A stretch of 64,000 nt of DNA from Adiantum capillus-veneris (Eukaryota; Streptophyta; Polypodiopsida; Polypodiales; Pteridaceae): assembly GCA_014529385.2 (NCBI GenBank), contig CM043945.1:143848741-143912740 (forward strand), written 5' to 3'. Below the pieces are notes generated by a model that was not told where the DNA came from, did no database searches, and saw only the letters and a list, made by a program, of their open reading frames with translations. Positions 43,241 through 55,837 of the stretch are shown piece by piece (the first letter of the stretch is position 1; every line of letters starts with the position of its first letter). A program made the translations under genes and the position numbers.

Positions 43241-46200
43241 TCAAACATTTTGATGAGAAATTTTCAGCATATCCAGATGGTATTGGATAAAGTCCTTGAC
43301 TTTTTGAACTTTCTTATTAAGCAACCCCATCGTAACTAGTGATCTAGGGTGAAAACTATACATAAGTATTAAGGGACTAAACCTAGTCGTAACATGCTTT
43401 GCACTTTCATAAGAAATGTCCAAAATCAAAGATAATGTTCCCGATTGGATTCCTTCTTGCAAGCATATAGTCTTAGCATATCCTCTAGCACTTGATTAAC
43501 ATGTTTAGTTTTCCCATTCATCTCTAGGTGATTTGCATTTCTGATTTTGAGTTGTGTTTCCAAATATATACAACCTCCAAAAATGACTATTAAACATGGG
43601 ATCATGATCACTCACAATGTTGTTGGGATATCGGTATAACTTGTATAAATTGTCAACAAAAACCTTGTCTAACTCTAGAGTTTTAATAGTGGACTTGGTC
43701 AAAATAAACTTACAAAGTTTAGTCAAACTATCTAGAGACACCCATACTAAGTCTTGACCTTGTATGGTGGTTGGTAAACCCACAATGAAATCCAAAGAGA
43801 TAATCTTCCATTTACCATTTGAAATCTCTGAAAGAGGTAAGAGACCTTCTTTCTTCAAGTTCTTATCTTTATTTAACTTCATATTTTTGGCAAAGCAAAA
43901 CACAGTCTTCGTAGTAAAATTGTCATCATACAAGTGCAGAAGTTTTCTTTATGCTTGGATTCCCTGCACTTGGATTTTCATGACATGAATAAAGAATTTG
44001 GAACCAAATGTCTATGTTTGTTTGGTACAAAAACTCTCCCCTCGTGGAGTACGCACCCATCAATTAGGAAAAATGGTTCCATCTAGTCAACTCATCACTC
44101 AAAAGAGAACTAGGTGTGGATGAGATAGACACACTACCAACATTAGAGTGAGAAGGGTTCCTCTTTCTATCATGACTCCACACCTTGGAATTTGCATCAT
44201 CATTCTCACATGTACGCTTGAGTGACTCCAAAACCTCACTTTTAAGTTTCATGAACATAAGAGTGCTGACCTCAGACATTCTACTAAGAGAATCACCTAC
44301 CACATGGTATCATCCTTTAATGAAGCATTGCATCATACTCCTAAATAATCTCAACCCACCTGTCATTTTGACCCTTCAAATTATATTGTTGTGCCACTTT
44401 ATACTTTCATGGTCAAACACTATTTAAAATTGAGCACCATACAAATAATGTTGCCTCATAGCAGACAGTATAGCATAGAGCTCTCTTTGATTAGAATAAT
44501 ATTTTTTGTGCAAAGCAGAGGTTCTTACTTTCAAAAAACATTGGCCTTTCTTCTTGCAGAAGAAATTCTCAATAGCTCGATTACTAGAATTTGTCTCCAA
44601 CACAAAAGGTTTCATTGGATCCACAATACCTAAGATGGGTGCAATAGCTAGAACAACCTTAAGTGCATCGACACTTTGTTGGGGATGACCTACCCGTGGG
44701 CACCTCCCCTCCACCCACATGATGCATGAAACATGAGTCTCCTATTCCATCATATGACCATGACCTCTCACCATTGTCATAGCAAAGCCATCTATTTCAC
44801 CCACATTGAATGCTAGTGAAATGAAGAACACCTCATTGATGATGTCACAAGATACCTCTCCATGAGTGCTATATAAACACAATAACAATGTACAAGAATG
44901 TATGCAAGCAAGTCCTATTCTTTTGTATTCCCTAGCATGGCTGATGAAGTGATTACTTTGCATTAATATCTTTGTATTTTTTACAATTGAAGTGTCATGT
45001 GTGCGCTAATTACTCATCATCATCATTGCCACTAATAGCAAACCCCCATACTTTAGTGTTGCTTTAGCCTAGTATGAGTTCAATCCCATCATTTCTTTCA
45101 TACTTTGCTATTGAGCTTCAAAAATATTTTCCCTTGGTTTCCAATTGGTCTATCATTGGAGCATCAATTTTTTCATAGTTTTTAACAAACCTACGATAGA
45201 AACCTACAAACCCAAAAAAGTTGGATCTCTTCCATTTTTTGTTCGGGAGAAGGATATTTGCAAATGGAACCCACTTTGGATTGATCCATATATAGTACTC
45301 CATCACAAAATACATGCCCCAAATAGTGATTTGTTTCTTTGAAAAAATCACATGGATTGTTTAGCATATATTTTGTATTTCCATAGCAGATCAAACACCT
45401 GCTTCAAATGTTATAAGTGCTCTTTCTTATGTGCAATGTAGACTAGGATGTCATCGAGAAAAAAAATTACAAACTTAGGCAGATATGGTTTCAATAGACT
45501 ATCCATGACGGTAATCAAAGTAGTTGGCACATTAAAGGCATAATCAAGAACTCATAATGTCCAAACCTTGCTCAAAAAGTTGTTTTGAGTATATCAAAAA
45601 TTAAAATTCTCTCCATTCACTGTATGTCTATTATCATAAAAATATAGACATGGGTGAGTTTATCAAACAACCCATCTATCGGTGCCAATGAATACTTGTT
45701 CTTAATAGTAATCATGTTTATGCCATGATAATCTATGCACATGTGCATACTACTATCCTTTTTCTTCACCAGTTGAATGGGAGATTCCCATGGTGAAGGA
45801 CTAGGTTGAATAAATCCTTTGTTAAGGTAGGCTAATGTTTGACCTCAATAGCCTTAAAATAGCTCATTATGTAGGTGATTTACCAATAGGCTTACTATAC
45901 TCAACTATCGGGTTGCATAGAATGTGTCAGTGCTAACTCAACGAGTAAATCTTCTGGAAATGAATCTTTTTATTCATTTAAAAGCTCCTTTAATTTACCA
46001 AAATTATTTTCTTATTGTGGTGGTAGAGGAGTAGAGATAGAAGGAAGAGAAGAGAAAGGAGCATGTAGCATTGAGAATCTTCACCCATACCAAAATTATT
46101 GTCAATATTTGTTTAAAAATGAACCAAAGAGTAACACAAAAAGAGTCTTTTATTTCATTATTTGAAGAGAGAATCATGATTTTGCATGTACAAATAAGTG

Positions 46201-46812
46201 ATGAGGAAGGCATATCCTTTTTTTCCAACAACAACACGTGTACATCATGGGATTCAAATATTAAATCATTACGCTTATAGATACTACATAATGGTGATCT
46301 TAACCCATGCAACCACTCCCAACTTAACACCACCTGTGCTCTATGCATATTCATTACTTGGAAATCCAAGGATGTCTTATACCCTTGAATCTCAAGACGT
46401 ATCCCATGATCTTGCGTATCCCAAAATTCAATATCATGGACGTTTATCATAGCTACCTTGTAGAGGTTGGAACTAGGGGTTTGAGGCAAATTGAGACGTT
46501 TTTCTAACTTGTAGTTAATAAAAATTTGAGATTCTCCATCATCTACCAAGATTTTCATTTGTGACCTTGGATAGACCAATGCATTTTGACAAGTTTGTGT
46601 GATCCAAAAGTCACTTGCCACATAGAGGCTATAATAAAACACTCATGAACCGCTTGATTATGTGTTACATCCACATTGGCATAACAATAAGAGGATTCTA
46701 GGGGAATCAATTGCACCATGTGCACAATGTTTTCCTTACCTTGGGCAGCAAATTTCTCCTTGGGACCATCACTTTTGCCATGTACACTTCTTAAACATTT
46801 AAAAAATAGCCT
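43241..46812 (-). mobile_element. Element G, pol part: decayed Ty3/gypsy
   Basis: Minus-strand pieces in pol order. Protease-like 'QVVLSWEWLHGL' lies near 46270 with 'LEIQGYKTSLDFQVMNMHRA' before it. RT end pieces ('GFVGFYRRFVKNYEKIDAPM') are near 45150-45230 and RNase H ('PFVLETNSSNRAIENFF') near 44550-44620. Integrase ('WKIISLDFIVGLPTTIQGQD' near 43750-43810, 'YRYPNNIVSDHDPMFNSHFW') and 'FSPLILMYSFHPRS' near 43350 follow. This is a different gypsy family from A, C and F. It has many breaks and no LTR is recognised. It continues to the right of element H at 52651. Confidence 0.82.
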
Positions 46813-46817
46813 ATCCG

Positions 46818-47009
46818 TGTTGGGGTATAAAGCCCAATGTGGTCGCCCAGGTAAGTGGGCGGGCCGCCAGGTATATACACATATTCTTTTGTAAAAACCT
46901 AATAAGAACTCACTATGCTCTACACATTACAGTAGAGCGATTTCACCATATCGTCGTGCTCTTCTTCTCGCACTCTCTCTCACGTCGCACTTCCGCTCGT
47001 ACTCCTTCA
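46818..47009 (+). repeat. Element H 5' LTR
   Basis: Starts TGTTGGGGTATAAAG, ends CTCCTTCA. Short, as is usual for copia LTRs. Confidence 0.92.
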
Positions 47010-47011
47010 AC

Positions 47012-47023
47012 TGGTATCAGAGC
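47012..47023 (+). other. Primer-binding site of element H
   Basis: TGGTATCAGAGC, initiator methionine tRNA type, two bases after the 5' LTR. Confidence 0.92.
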
Positions 47024-48107
47024 TCAGATCGAGGCTCGGGGCAGCACTGCAGGAGGCTAGAGTCACCAGCTCAGATTGGAGTGAAATTCGACAGGCAAAG
47101 ACACGGCCCCAAATCCTGTGGGAAAGCCCAAAGGGCTTGGTGTTCTCATAATTTCATTCTGAGGTCATCTCGGCCACCGTTCGACTTCGACAAAGGTCTG
47201 CGCAGGCCATTTTCGACTACGTGGTCTTGGCGGGTGCAGATCCGACTCTGCAAATTTGGGGTTTTCGGCCTACGACTGCAGGTGCTGAGGATATCGACAC
47301 CTCCAGAGTGTTGATTTGTGGCTGTCTACACATCGAAGGACGGCTCACAGTTCTTGGAGGCGTGTCACATACGACACGGGCGCATCTACACACAGACTGT
47401 AGGCAACATCCACTAGTTCATCAGGTAGCTTGTGTTTGCTGCTTGATATTCCAGATTTCATCCTGACATTGCAGGTACTTCCACATGGGATGTATTGTCA
47501 GAGATGATGTATGTCTGTTGAGGGTTTGCTGGCTGTGAGTCATGCAGCAAACAACCGCCGCAGCGGTTACATCATACAGTGGGAAATTTGTGGATGTATG
47601 ACTTTGTGGGAAGTCTATGTACTGTCAAATTTACTGCAGCCTTTGTTGAGGGTCGAGTGAGGTTATATTGAGCTGGGGGATTCTCGAATGTTGAGATCCT
47701 TTCGGTGATACAGGTCTTGGAGCGATCCCTCGAGTACCCTTAGATAGGCAGCTAGGATGTATTGACTGTGTGTTAGACAGTTGGGATTGCATCTTTGCTT
47801 TACTGCCGTTGAGGCATTGTTACAGTCTATGCTTACAGGACAGTGACAGGACAGTGAGAGACAGTACAGGTGCAGGACAGGTTTACCCGCAACTTACATG
47901 TGTCAGAGAGACAGTGTTTTTTGAGCTATTTTTGGTCTGTTTTTTGAGTACACCAAAGCCATTTTACAAAGGAGACTCTGCCGAAATTTATGCAGAATCT
48001 GAAGCTTTCTTGGTTCATTTGACAGGTTGATATTGGTTCAGAGGTCAGTTTACAGGGGAAACTCTGTCGAATTTTTCCCAGGAAAGTAAACCACTGTGAA
48101 GCGTAGC
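47024..48107 (+). other. Element H leader
   Basis: A 1.1-kb untranslated leader, long for a copia element. Short frames (up to about 86 codons) show no recognisable motif. It ends at an ATG at 48108 where Gag-like sequence starts. Confidence 0.6.
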
Positions 48108-50427
48108 TATGGCTGGATCACAGGACACTGCTCTTTACAATATCAAGAAGCTGGATGGAACCAATTTCCCATTGTGAAAGAAGCAGATTTGGCACGTGTT
48201 TGTAAAAAATAAACAGATAAAACCTATAAGGCTCAAGGGGATAAAACCAGAAGATATGGACGAAGATGAATGGAGCGAAATGGATGAATTGGCACTTTCT
48301 ACCATTATGCTGACTTTGGCAGAAAGCGTTTACTTCAATGTAGCAGACGAGATGTCGGCTTATCAAGCATGGTTAAAGCTGAGTGATCTTTATGAGAAGC
48401 AGAGTGCAGCTTCACAGGTATACTGGCTTAAGAAGCTTGTTGACTTGAAGATGAAAGAAGGGACACCTATGTCCAATCATCTGAATGAATTCAACACAAT
48501 CTATAGTCAGTTGTCAGCTCAAGGTGTCAAGTTTGATGAACCTGTTAGAGCTATGTTCCTTTTTATCACATTGCCAGAAAGTTGGGACACTTTTCGCACA
48601 GCTTTGAGTAATTCTGCACCTCCATATGGTTTGAACATAGCAGGTGTAGAAGGAAGTCTGCTTACTGAAGAAACCAATAGAAAGACAATGGACAAAGGCA
48701 AAGGAACAGCCTTAGTTGTCAGGGGAAGGACCAAAGAAAAGTACAAAGGTGGAAAGAGGAATCAATCTCGTAGCAAGTCCCGCAGTGCTAAAGGCAAGAG
48801 TAACATAGAATGCTACCATTGTGGCAAGAAGGGTCACATGAAAAGAGACTGCAGAGAATGGAAAGCAGAAAAAGGCAAAGAGAAAGCTAAAGACCATGGT
48901 GAGAAGAACAAGTCCTCAGTGAAGATTCAAGAAATAAATGTGACAAACACTGTTGCAGAGAATGACAGTCTAGTGTCAGGAGACATCTACTTCTTGAAGA
49001 ATACAATGGACTCAGCTCTTCTTACAGCATCTGATGGAAATGCACTGAGTGACTGGATTATAGACTCAGGGGCATCACTTCATGTGTCTCCAACCAAGGA
49101 GTGGTTTACCTCTTATGTGACCACTAAAGATCATGTTCGGCTAGGCAATGGGCAGACATGTGAGATCTTAGGTGTTGGAGATGTTCAATTGAAGTTTCAG
49201 AATGGCTCTTCTTTCACGTTGAAGAATGTGAGACATGTTCCCACAATTACAAAGAGCTTGATCAGCACAGGTTTACTTGATGATGGTGGCTACGTCACCA
49301 CTTTTGGACAGAACATGTGGAAGATATCCAAGGGTTCTATGACAGTAGCACATGGAGTAAAGTCTGGAGGACTTTACATGATTTATGTATCAAATTTCTC
49401 TAAAAATTTAATCAATGTAACCGAGCAGCCGAACGTTTCTTTGTGGCATAGCCGGTTAGGACATATGTCCAAGAAGGGAATGGAAATCTTGTCTCGTTCT
49501 GGTTATTTTCCTGGCTTTTCATTTAATGATTTTGAATTCTGTGAACATTGTCTGTATGGTAAGCAAACACAGCAGCCACATAAGCATAGAAGCAGTAGAA
49601 GAGATACACAGTTGGCACTTGTTCATAGTGATTTGTGTGGACCTATGCCTAACCTATCTCTAGGGGGAGCTTCTTACTTTATGACATTTATAGATGATTA
49701 CTCAAGGAAAGTATGGGTTTACTTTATCAAGCACAAGGATGAAGCATTTAGTGTTTTCAAAACGTTTGTGACACTTGTGGAGAATGAGAGTGGCAAGAAG
49801 CTTAAATGCTTACGCACTGACAATGGTGGAGAGTATGTTTCAAAGGCCTTTCAGGACTTTTGTGAGTCAAAAGGTATAAAACGTGAACTTATTGCTCCTT
49901 ACAATCCTCCTCAAAATGGTGTTGCTGAGAGGATGAATAGGACCATACAAGAGAAGGTCAGAAGTATGTTGTCTAACGCACAGCTGCCAAATGGGTTTTG
50001 GGCTGAAGCTGTATCAACAGCTGTTCATCTTGTAAATAGATCTCCTAGCAAGGTTTTGCAGAAGGATTCAGTGCCAGAGATGGTATGGTCAGGCAAAATG
50101 CCCTCATACAAGCATCTCAGAGTCTTTGGCTATGAGGCATATACTCACGTTCCAAAGGAATTTAGGAACAAACTTGAGCCAAAGAGTAGAAAGTGCATCT
50201 TTCTAGGCTATGGTAATTCCAGTGAGATGGGGTACAGACTTTGGGATCCCGAATCCAGAAAGGTTGTCCGCAGCAATGATGTTCACTTTAATGAATCCAA
50301 ATATCATTCTAAACCAGAGAGGGTTGAGGAGATTAGAAAAGTTGTCTTCCAAGAAGATGGACCTGCACGTGCAAGACAAAATGTCAGGGCTCAAGAGGAG
50401 CAAGGACAGGATAGAGTGGAACCATAG
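48108..50427 (+). mobile_element. Element H Gag, protease and integrase
   Basis: The long frame from 48196 shows copia-type Gag ('AYQAWLKLSDLYEKQSAASQ', 'TPMSNHLNEFNTIYSQLSAQ'), CCHC knuckle 'CYHCGKKGHMKRDC' (about codon 206), and protease 'DWIIDSGASLHVSP' (active Asp about codon 290). The pre-integrase zinc region follows ('LWHSRLGHMSKKGMEILSRS', 'CEHCLYGKQ'), then the integrase core ('LVHSDLCGPM', 'FIDDYSRKVWVYF', 'LRTDNGGEYVSKAF', 'PYNPPQNGVAERMNRT' with D, D and E in place). Domain order fits Ty1/copia. Confidence 0.92.
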
Positions 50428-50430
50428 GTT

Positions 50431-52089
50431 GTGTCTGAGCCTGAGCCACCTATTGTGCGTAGATCTGGACGTGTCACGCGACCTCCTGATAGGTTTGTTC
50501 CATCTATGAATTATGTCATGTTGACTGATTGCAATGAGCCTTCATGTTACAAGGAAGCAGTGCAAATGAAGGACTCCGGGAATTGGCAATTGGCCATGCA
50601 GTCAGAGATGACAGCTCTGCATAAAAACCAGACATGGAAGCTAGTTAAATTACCACGGGGCAAAAAGGCTCTACCATGTAAATGGGTTTACAGGTATAAG
50701 ATCACCGCTCATGATAGTCAGCCAAAGTACAAAGCAAGGCTTGTTGCCAAGGGCTTTAAGCAAGAACAAGGCATTGACTTTGATGAAGTTTTCTCTCCGG
50801 TGGTCAAGATGACTACATTAAGATGCTTTCTTGCATTGGTTGCCATATTGGATTTGGTGTTGCACCAAATGGATGTCAAGACAGCGTTCTTGCATGGTGA
50901 TTTAGATGTGGAAATTTACATGCAGCAGCCAGAAGGGTTTGTTGAGAAAGGCAAGGAAGATTGGGTATGCCAGTTGTTAAAGAGTCTTTATGGCTTAAAA
51001 CAATCACCGAGGGCATGGTACCATAAATTCCACAAGTTTATGCTTTCTCAAGGCTACAAACATAGTGAGTTCGATCACTGTCTATATACAAAGAAGGCTA
51101 AGGATGGCAATTGGCTGATCCTTATTTTGTATGTGGATGACATGTTGATTGCTGGCAAGCACTTGGAAGAAATTTCAGCTTTGAAGTCAAAGATGGCAAA
51201 ATCGTTTGACATGAAAGACATGGGTGAGGCAAGTCATATACTTGGTATGCGCATTGAGAGAGACAGATCAAAGAAGTTGATTTGGTTATCTCAAACAGAG
51301 TATATTGACAAGGTTTTGCAACGTTTCAATATGGAGAAGGGAAAGGCACTGAGTGTTCCATTGCCACCATATGTGAAACTTAGCAAACAAGATTTTCCCG
51401 TGTCTGAGGAAGAACAGGCTGAAATGGATAAGATTCCATATGCGTCTGCAATGGGTAGTTTGATGTATGCAATGATTGCTACTCGCCCAGACATTGCATT
51501 TGCAGTGGGAGTAGTAAGTCGATACATGTCAAACCCAGGCAAGAAACATTGGGAGGCAGTGAAAGGAATATTGAGATACCTGAAAGCTACAAAGAGTATG
51601 CGTATATGCTATGGGAGTCAGGAGCTAAGTGTAAAGGGTTTTACATACTCAGATTATGCAGGTGACTTAGACAACCGAAGGTCTACGTCAGGGTATGTCT
51701 TTACATTGGCTGGTGGAGCAGTATCATGGCGTTCTAGATTACAAGATTGTGTTACTCAGTCTACTACAGAGGCTGAATATGTTGCAGCATCAGAGGCATG
51801 CAAAGAATCAATTTGGCTTAATCGACTAGTAACAGATTTGGGAATCAAAGAAGAGATGCCTGTGTTATATTGTGATAGTCAAAGTGCTATACAATTGGCT
51901 CGCAATCCAGTTTATCACTCAAAGACAAAGCATGTGGATGTGAAGTATCATTTCATCAGGGAAATACTCGAGGATAAGCAACTTCAGCTTGTCAAAGTTC
52001 ACACCACAGAAAATCCTGCTGATCTACTTACAAAAGGACTCCCCTCAGAGAGCTTTGCGCATTTTTGCAAGCAGTTAGGTGTAGGGTAG
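50431..52089 (+). mobile_element. Element H reverse transcriptase and RNase H
   Basis: The frame carries the copia RT: 'ALPCKWVYRYKITAHDSQPK', 'KARLVAKGFKQEQGIDFDEV', 'HQMDVKTAFLHGDLDVEIYM', 'SLYGLKQSPRAWYHKF', and catalytic 'LYVDDMLIAG'. RNase H follows ('SDYAGDLDNRRSTSGYVF', 'STTEAEYVAASEACKESIWL', 'YCDSQSAIQLARNPVYHSKT', 'KHVDVKYHFIREIL'). A tract of about 0.9 kb (50591-51481) is almost identical to element J, unlike the parts around it. Confidence 0.93.
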
Positions 52090-52442
52090 TACATCACTTC
52101 TCTACATCTCTTGTATATTAGCTTGTATAGTAGCTTCTCTCACACTTAAAGTACCACATTGGACTTTAATTGGCTCGCAATCCAGTTTATCACTCAAAGA
52201 CAAAGCATGTGGATGTGAAGTATCATTTCATCATGGAAATGCTCGAGGATAAGCAACTTCATCTTGTCAAAGTTCACACCACAGAAAATCCTGTTGATCT
52301 ACTTACAAAAGGACTCCCCTTAGAGAGCTTTGCGCATTTTTGCAAGCAGTTAAGTGTAGGGTAGTACATCACTTCTCTACATCTCTTGTATATTAGCTTG
52401 TATAGTAGCTTCTCTCACACTTAAAGTACCACATTGGACTTT
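51893..52442 (+). repeat. 275-bp tandem duplication at the 3' end of element H
   Basis: Unit 1 (51893-52167) covers the last RNase H codons and the untranslated end; unit 2 (52168-52442) repeats both, with a few changes. Both units end 'accacattggacttta'. Element J has the region once. The purine tract and 3' LTR follow unit 2. Confidence 0.9.
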
Positions 52443-52453
52443 AAGTGGAAGGT

Positions 52454-52645
52454 TGTTGGGGTATAAAGCCCAATGTGGTCGCCCAGGTAAGTGGGCGGGC
52501 CGCCAGGTATGCACACATATTCTTTTGTAAAAACCTAATAAGAACTCACTATGCTCTACACATTACAGTAGAGCGAGTTCACCATATCGTCGTGCTCTTC
52601 TTCTCGCACTCTCTCTCGCGTCGCACTTCCGCTCATACTCCTTCA
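52454..52645 (+). repeat. Element H 3' LTR
   Basis: Preceded by the purine-rich AAGTGGAAGGT (52443-52453). Starts TGTTGGGG and ends CTTCA, then target duplication ATCCG. Confidence 0.92.
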
Positions 52646-52650
52646 ATCCG

Positions 52651-53250
52651 TCTTTAATTTTTCAAATTCATCTCACTGGGCAGATGGCCTCTAGGGCCCT
52701 TGGTCTTTTTGGAGGCATCATATGAGGCTACCAATAAGTTTCTCTTATTATGACTGTGAGATGCATGAGCATTGAAAGGGTCATGCATATGTGTGCAGTG
52801 TCTTTTGTTGATTCATAGAACACTTATCCCATGCATTCCAATTCTTGTCCTTTTCACAAGTGGGAAAAACTTCTTTTCTAAACACATTCTTGAAGGTTTC
52901 CCATGTGTAAAATACAATGCCCTTCTCCTTGAGTGACATCCACCAATTATAGGCTTTACCTTCTTCTATTAAACTACTTTAAAGTGCCTTGAATGCATCT
53001 AGAGTCTAATGGAGATCGTGAATACCATTCCACTTACTTAAGAAGATATTTATCGTATCTTTGTTCCGCTCTTTTTTCTCCCTTGAAGGTTCAATGGTTT
53101 TTTTTTTTTCAACACCTCATCCTCCTCTTTTTGAGTGAGGATTAGCAACGAGTCCAGATTGTATCCTTGCTCTCGCATGCAAAGGGTTGAATTTTCAAGA
53201 ACAGTGTCCGAAAAAATCCAAGGAAACTCACTTGTAGGGCCCTTGGCCTC
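52651..53250 (-). mobile_element. Element G, gag part
   Basis: Minus-strand Gag signature in changing frames: 'EEGKAYNWWMSLKEKGIVFY' followed by 'TWETFKNVFRKEVFPTCEKD' near 52850-52960, typical of the 'W..F...F...F' block of gypsy Gag, with 'WHGIHD' near 53020. It is the continuation of the fossil split by element H. Gag similarity fades near 53250. Broken in many places. Confidence 0.7.
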
Positions 53251-54540
53251 TTGGATTTCATATATTGCACTACTAGATTAGAGATTTTAGTGACATGTAA
53301 ACATGCAAAAGTAGTTTCCAAAAAAGACATATTTGATTGCAATGCTCTAAACTCCTACAAAACAAGAGATTGTATGCTAGCATTCGTGCCAATTGTCATG
53401 TGGGTACCCAAAAATAGGCTGAGAGAGGGGGTGTTCAGAATTGAGTTGATGATGGATGTCTATGTGGTGCAGTGCGTTGTCAATAGAAAAAGGATGAATA
53501 CCTTGTGAAAAACTACCTTGGAAACACCAATGAACAACTATAGAGGCTAGAGGGAGAGATTGGCAATGCCAAGCCGTGACAACACACACAACTGAAAAAG
53601 TCAAGAAAACTTGCCACAAACAAAGCGATGCAAATCTGATCCCAAGGTCCGTTCAAATTACCTTGTTGAAGAGCTATTATATGATTTTTTGACAATTTTT
53701 TTTGGCGCCAATATCAAGGCCTTGCTTGATGGTAACTGCCTTTACCTTGCCAACATCAAAACTTCAACTAAATTACTTTTCAAAGCTTTGAATGTGCATA
53801 CTAGAAAGATTGTCATTGTGGAAAGTAATTGGAACAAAGTTGTGTAGTTACATTCAAACTCCTCAATTATTCTTGACTGTTGCCCAAAATTGGCCATGCA
53901 ATACACCATGAAAAGAATGAAAAGTCATACAGTTTTTGAAAAGAATTAACAAATTATAATTTCTTCTACGAAAACTTTTGCAAATTACTACATGACAAAA
54001 TTGCTCTGACTCCAAGCTTAAGCCCATTTGAAACACGATATATTTTCTTTTTCTTTTTGCTTTGCTCATCCACTCTTGCAATACTAAAGTAGGGGAATGA
54101 TTCCTTGTCCAAGGCAAACCCCCAAATTTTTTATGGATTTGACCTTGGTTATGTGAAACAACCCCAAGGCTAAAATTGATGGCCCTACTGCCTATTGCAC
54201 ATAGGAGGAGAAGGCGATGGCGGGCTGTAGCAAGCTCCCTTCCCGTCATTGCAGAAACATGTAAGAGCCTGTGGCTTACTGTCAACCCATAAGGAGAGAG
54301 AGAGAAGTCAACTTTGCATTGGCCGATTTTTTTCCCCTTGGTTGTGCTAGCGACTCTACATGGGCTGACCTCCAAGGTCCTATCTTCTCCCCTTGACCAC
54401 AGTTGCATGCTCCACCATGCATGCATGCAAAAAAACCCTAAAGTAGAACTTCCAAACTTCTATACCATTGTGATGGAAAATAAAGACGGCGGGAATGGCC
54501 TTAGCAGGAGAATGGGGGATGGCTAGATTGGAAGCTTCCA
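53251..54540. other. Unassigned stretch right of element G
   Basis: Probably worn leader or LTR of G, but no second LTR is available for comparison. A 187-codon minus frame at 53863-54426 has no recognisable domain and I do not support it as a gene. Confidence 0.4.
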
Positions 54541-54616
54541 AAAGTTGTAATTATGGAAAATTACCACAATATTTGATATAGTGCATAGCCAATTGATCAG
54601 AACCCAATCAAGAAGA

Positions 54617-54626
54617 TTATAAATAG
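54617..54626 (+). promoter_or_regulatory. TATA box, likely LTR promoter of element I
   Basis: TATAAATAGG on the plus strand, about 370 bases before a Gag-like start at 54987. The sequence between resembles an LTR R-U5 and a leader, with a possible primer site TGGTGATCACGG at about 54904. Confidence 0.45.
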
Positions 54627-54986
54627 GACCCATACTTTATTTTGAGCATCTATCAGATTCTATTCCATTGTATAATTTTGGAGCCCAAACTCTTGTGCTT
54701 AGAGTTGTTGTACTTTCATAATCCAAATCTCATTGAGTTTAACTTCATTGTATTGGTTTACTATTCTTAATGTACAATTCGAGTTCTAATGACTTTTAGT
54801 TCCAATCGTGTCCTGATCTAGACTAACGTCTACTGTCTCATATGAGCTAACTCTGACTACCAACCTCGAATAGTTGACTAAGCATGAAAAGCTCATTTAA
54901 TTTTGGTGATCACGGTGTATTGAGCTAAGTTACACTCAACAAGCAAACTATCTTCCAATGTGTGTTATAGCTCTCAGATATCAGAT

Positions 54987-55837
54987 ATGCCTCCCATAAG
55001 AGGTACAAGTGGTCGACGGCCACTTACTCGATTCATGGATGAACTAAACTGTGTCATTCCAAATCAAGAGGGATCAATGCGCGGCTTTAAATTTGAACAT
55101 GAACCTAGCAATAAGACGGATGTGGCCCTAGGACCAGGGCCAGCTTACAACCCAAGGAATTCCCAACATTCCACTCATTCTAGGAGAAGACTAGTTGAAT
55201 AGGCGAAACAAAGGAATCAATCTCGTGGATCTTGAAAGAACCAGAAACACAATGCAGAAAGTGGCAGTAAATGAAGTCACAAATCAGTAGATGAATCAGC
55301 AAAAAGAGAAGAGGACACAATGTCAAAAACTAAGACATACAAGGACTAGAATGCTAATACGGAATACTACAGTAAGAGAAGGTCCATAGAGAAGAAGAAG
55401 TCAGTTCACAAAACTAGAACTAGTCATGTTGCTAAACACTCCAATGGTTTAAAAATTTCCTTTCCAATGTTCAAAGGCACAAAACAATGATGATTGTGAT
55501 GTTCAAATTCAAGATTTTAAGCAATATGTTGAGCTCAAGAATATTGACGAGGATGAATGGAGAGAGTACGTTCCACAGCCCTTAAAGGAGGTAGCTCAAA
55601 ATTGGTACTACCATTACCCAGCTTGTCAACATAGATCATACCATAAGCTTATTAAGGCTTTAAGACTCGAGTATGCAGACAATAGGGGAGATGAAGATAT
55701 TTTTTGTGAGCTTGACAAGATCAAGTAGGGTAATCTTTTGATCAGAAGTTATGCTGTGAAGATCAAAGACTTAATCAGATAGTTATAAGAACCCCCTTCT
55801 TAAAAGAGAATGAGAGCTTAATTTTTGAACAAATTCA
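54987..55837 (+). mobile_element. Element I: Ty3/gypsy gag fragment
   Basis: An ATG at 54987 opens 'MPPIRGTSGRRPLTRFMDEL', a basic Gag-type start. Further right, in other frames, is a Gag block: 'FKQYVELKNIDEDEWREYVP', 'LKEVAQNWYYHYPAC', 'HKLIKALRLEYAD'. The fragment ends near 55837 where copia sequence (element J) begins. It is broken, with no pol. Confidence 0.6.

Larger units (their letters stand above)
46818..52645 (+). mobile_element. Element H: Ty1/copia element
   Basis: LTRs of 192 bp at 46818-47009 and 52454-52645 are flanked by a perfect target duplication ATCCG (46813-46817 and 52646-52650). An initiator-Met primer site and a purine tract are in place. Two long frames cover Gag-protease-integrase and RT-RNase H in the copia order (integrase before RT). 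The LTRs differ at about five of 192 positions (2-3% by eye). It is nearly whole, with a small number of breaks, and inserted into element G. Confidence 0.93.

Noticed and set aside
53863-54426. 187-codon minus-strand frame
   Set aside because: No domain, mixed composition, opposite to a probable promoter region; too little support for a gene.
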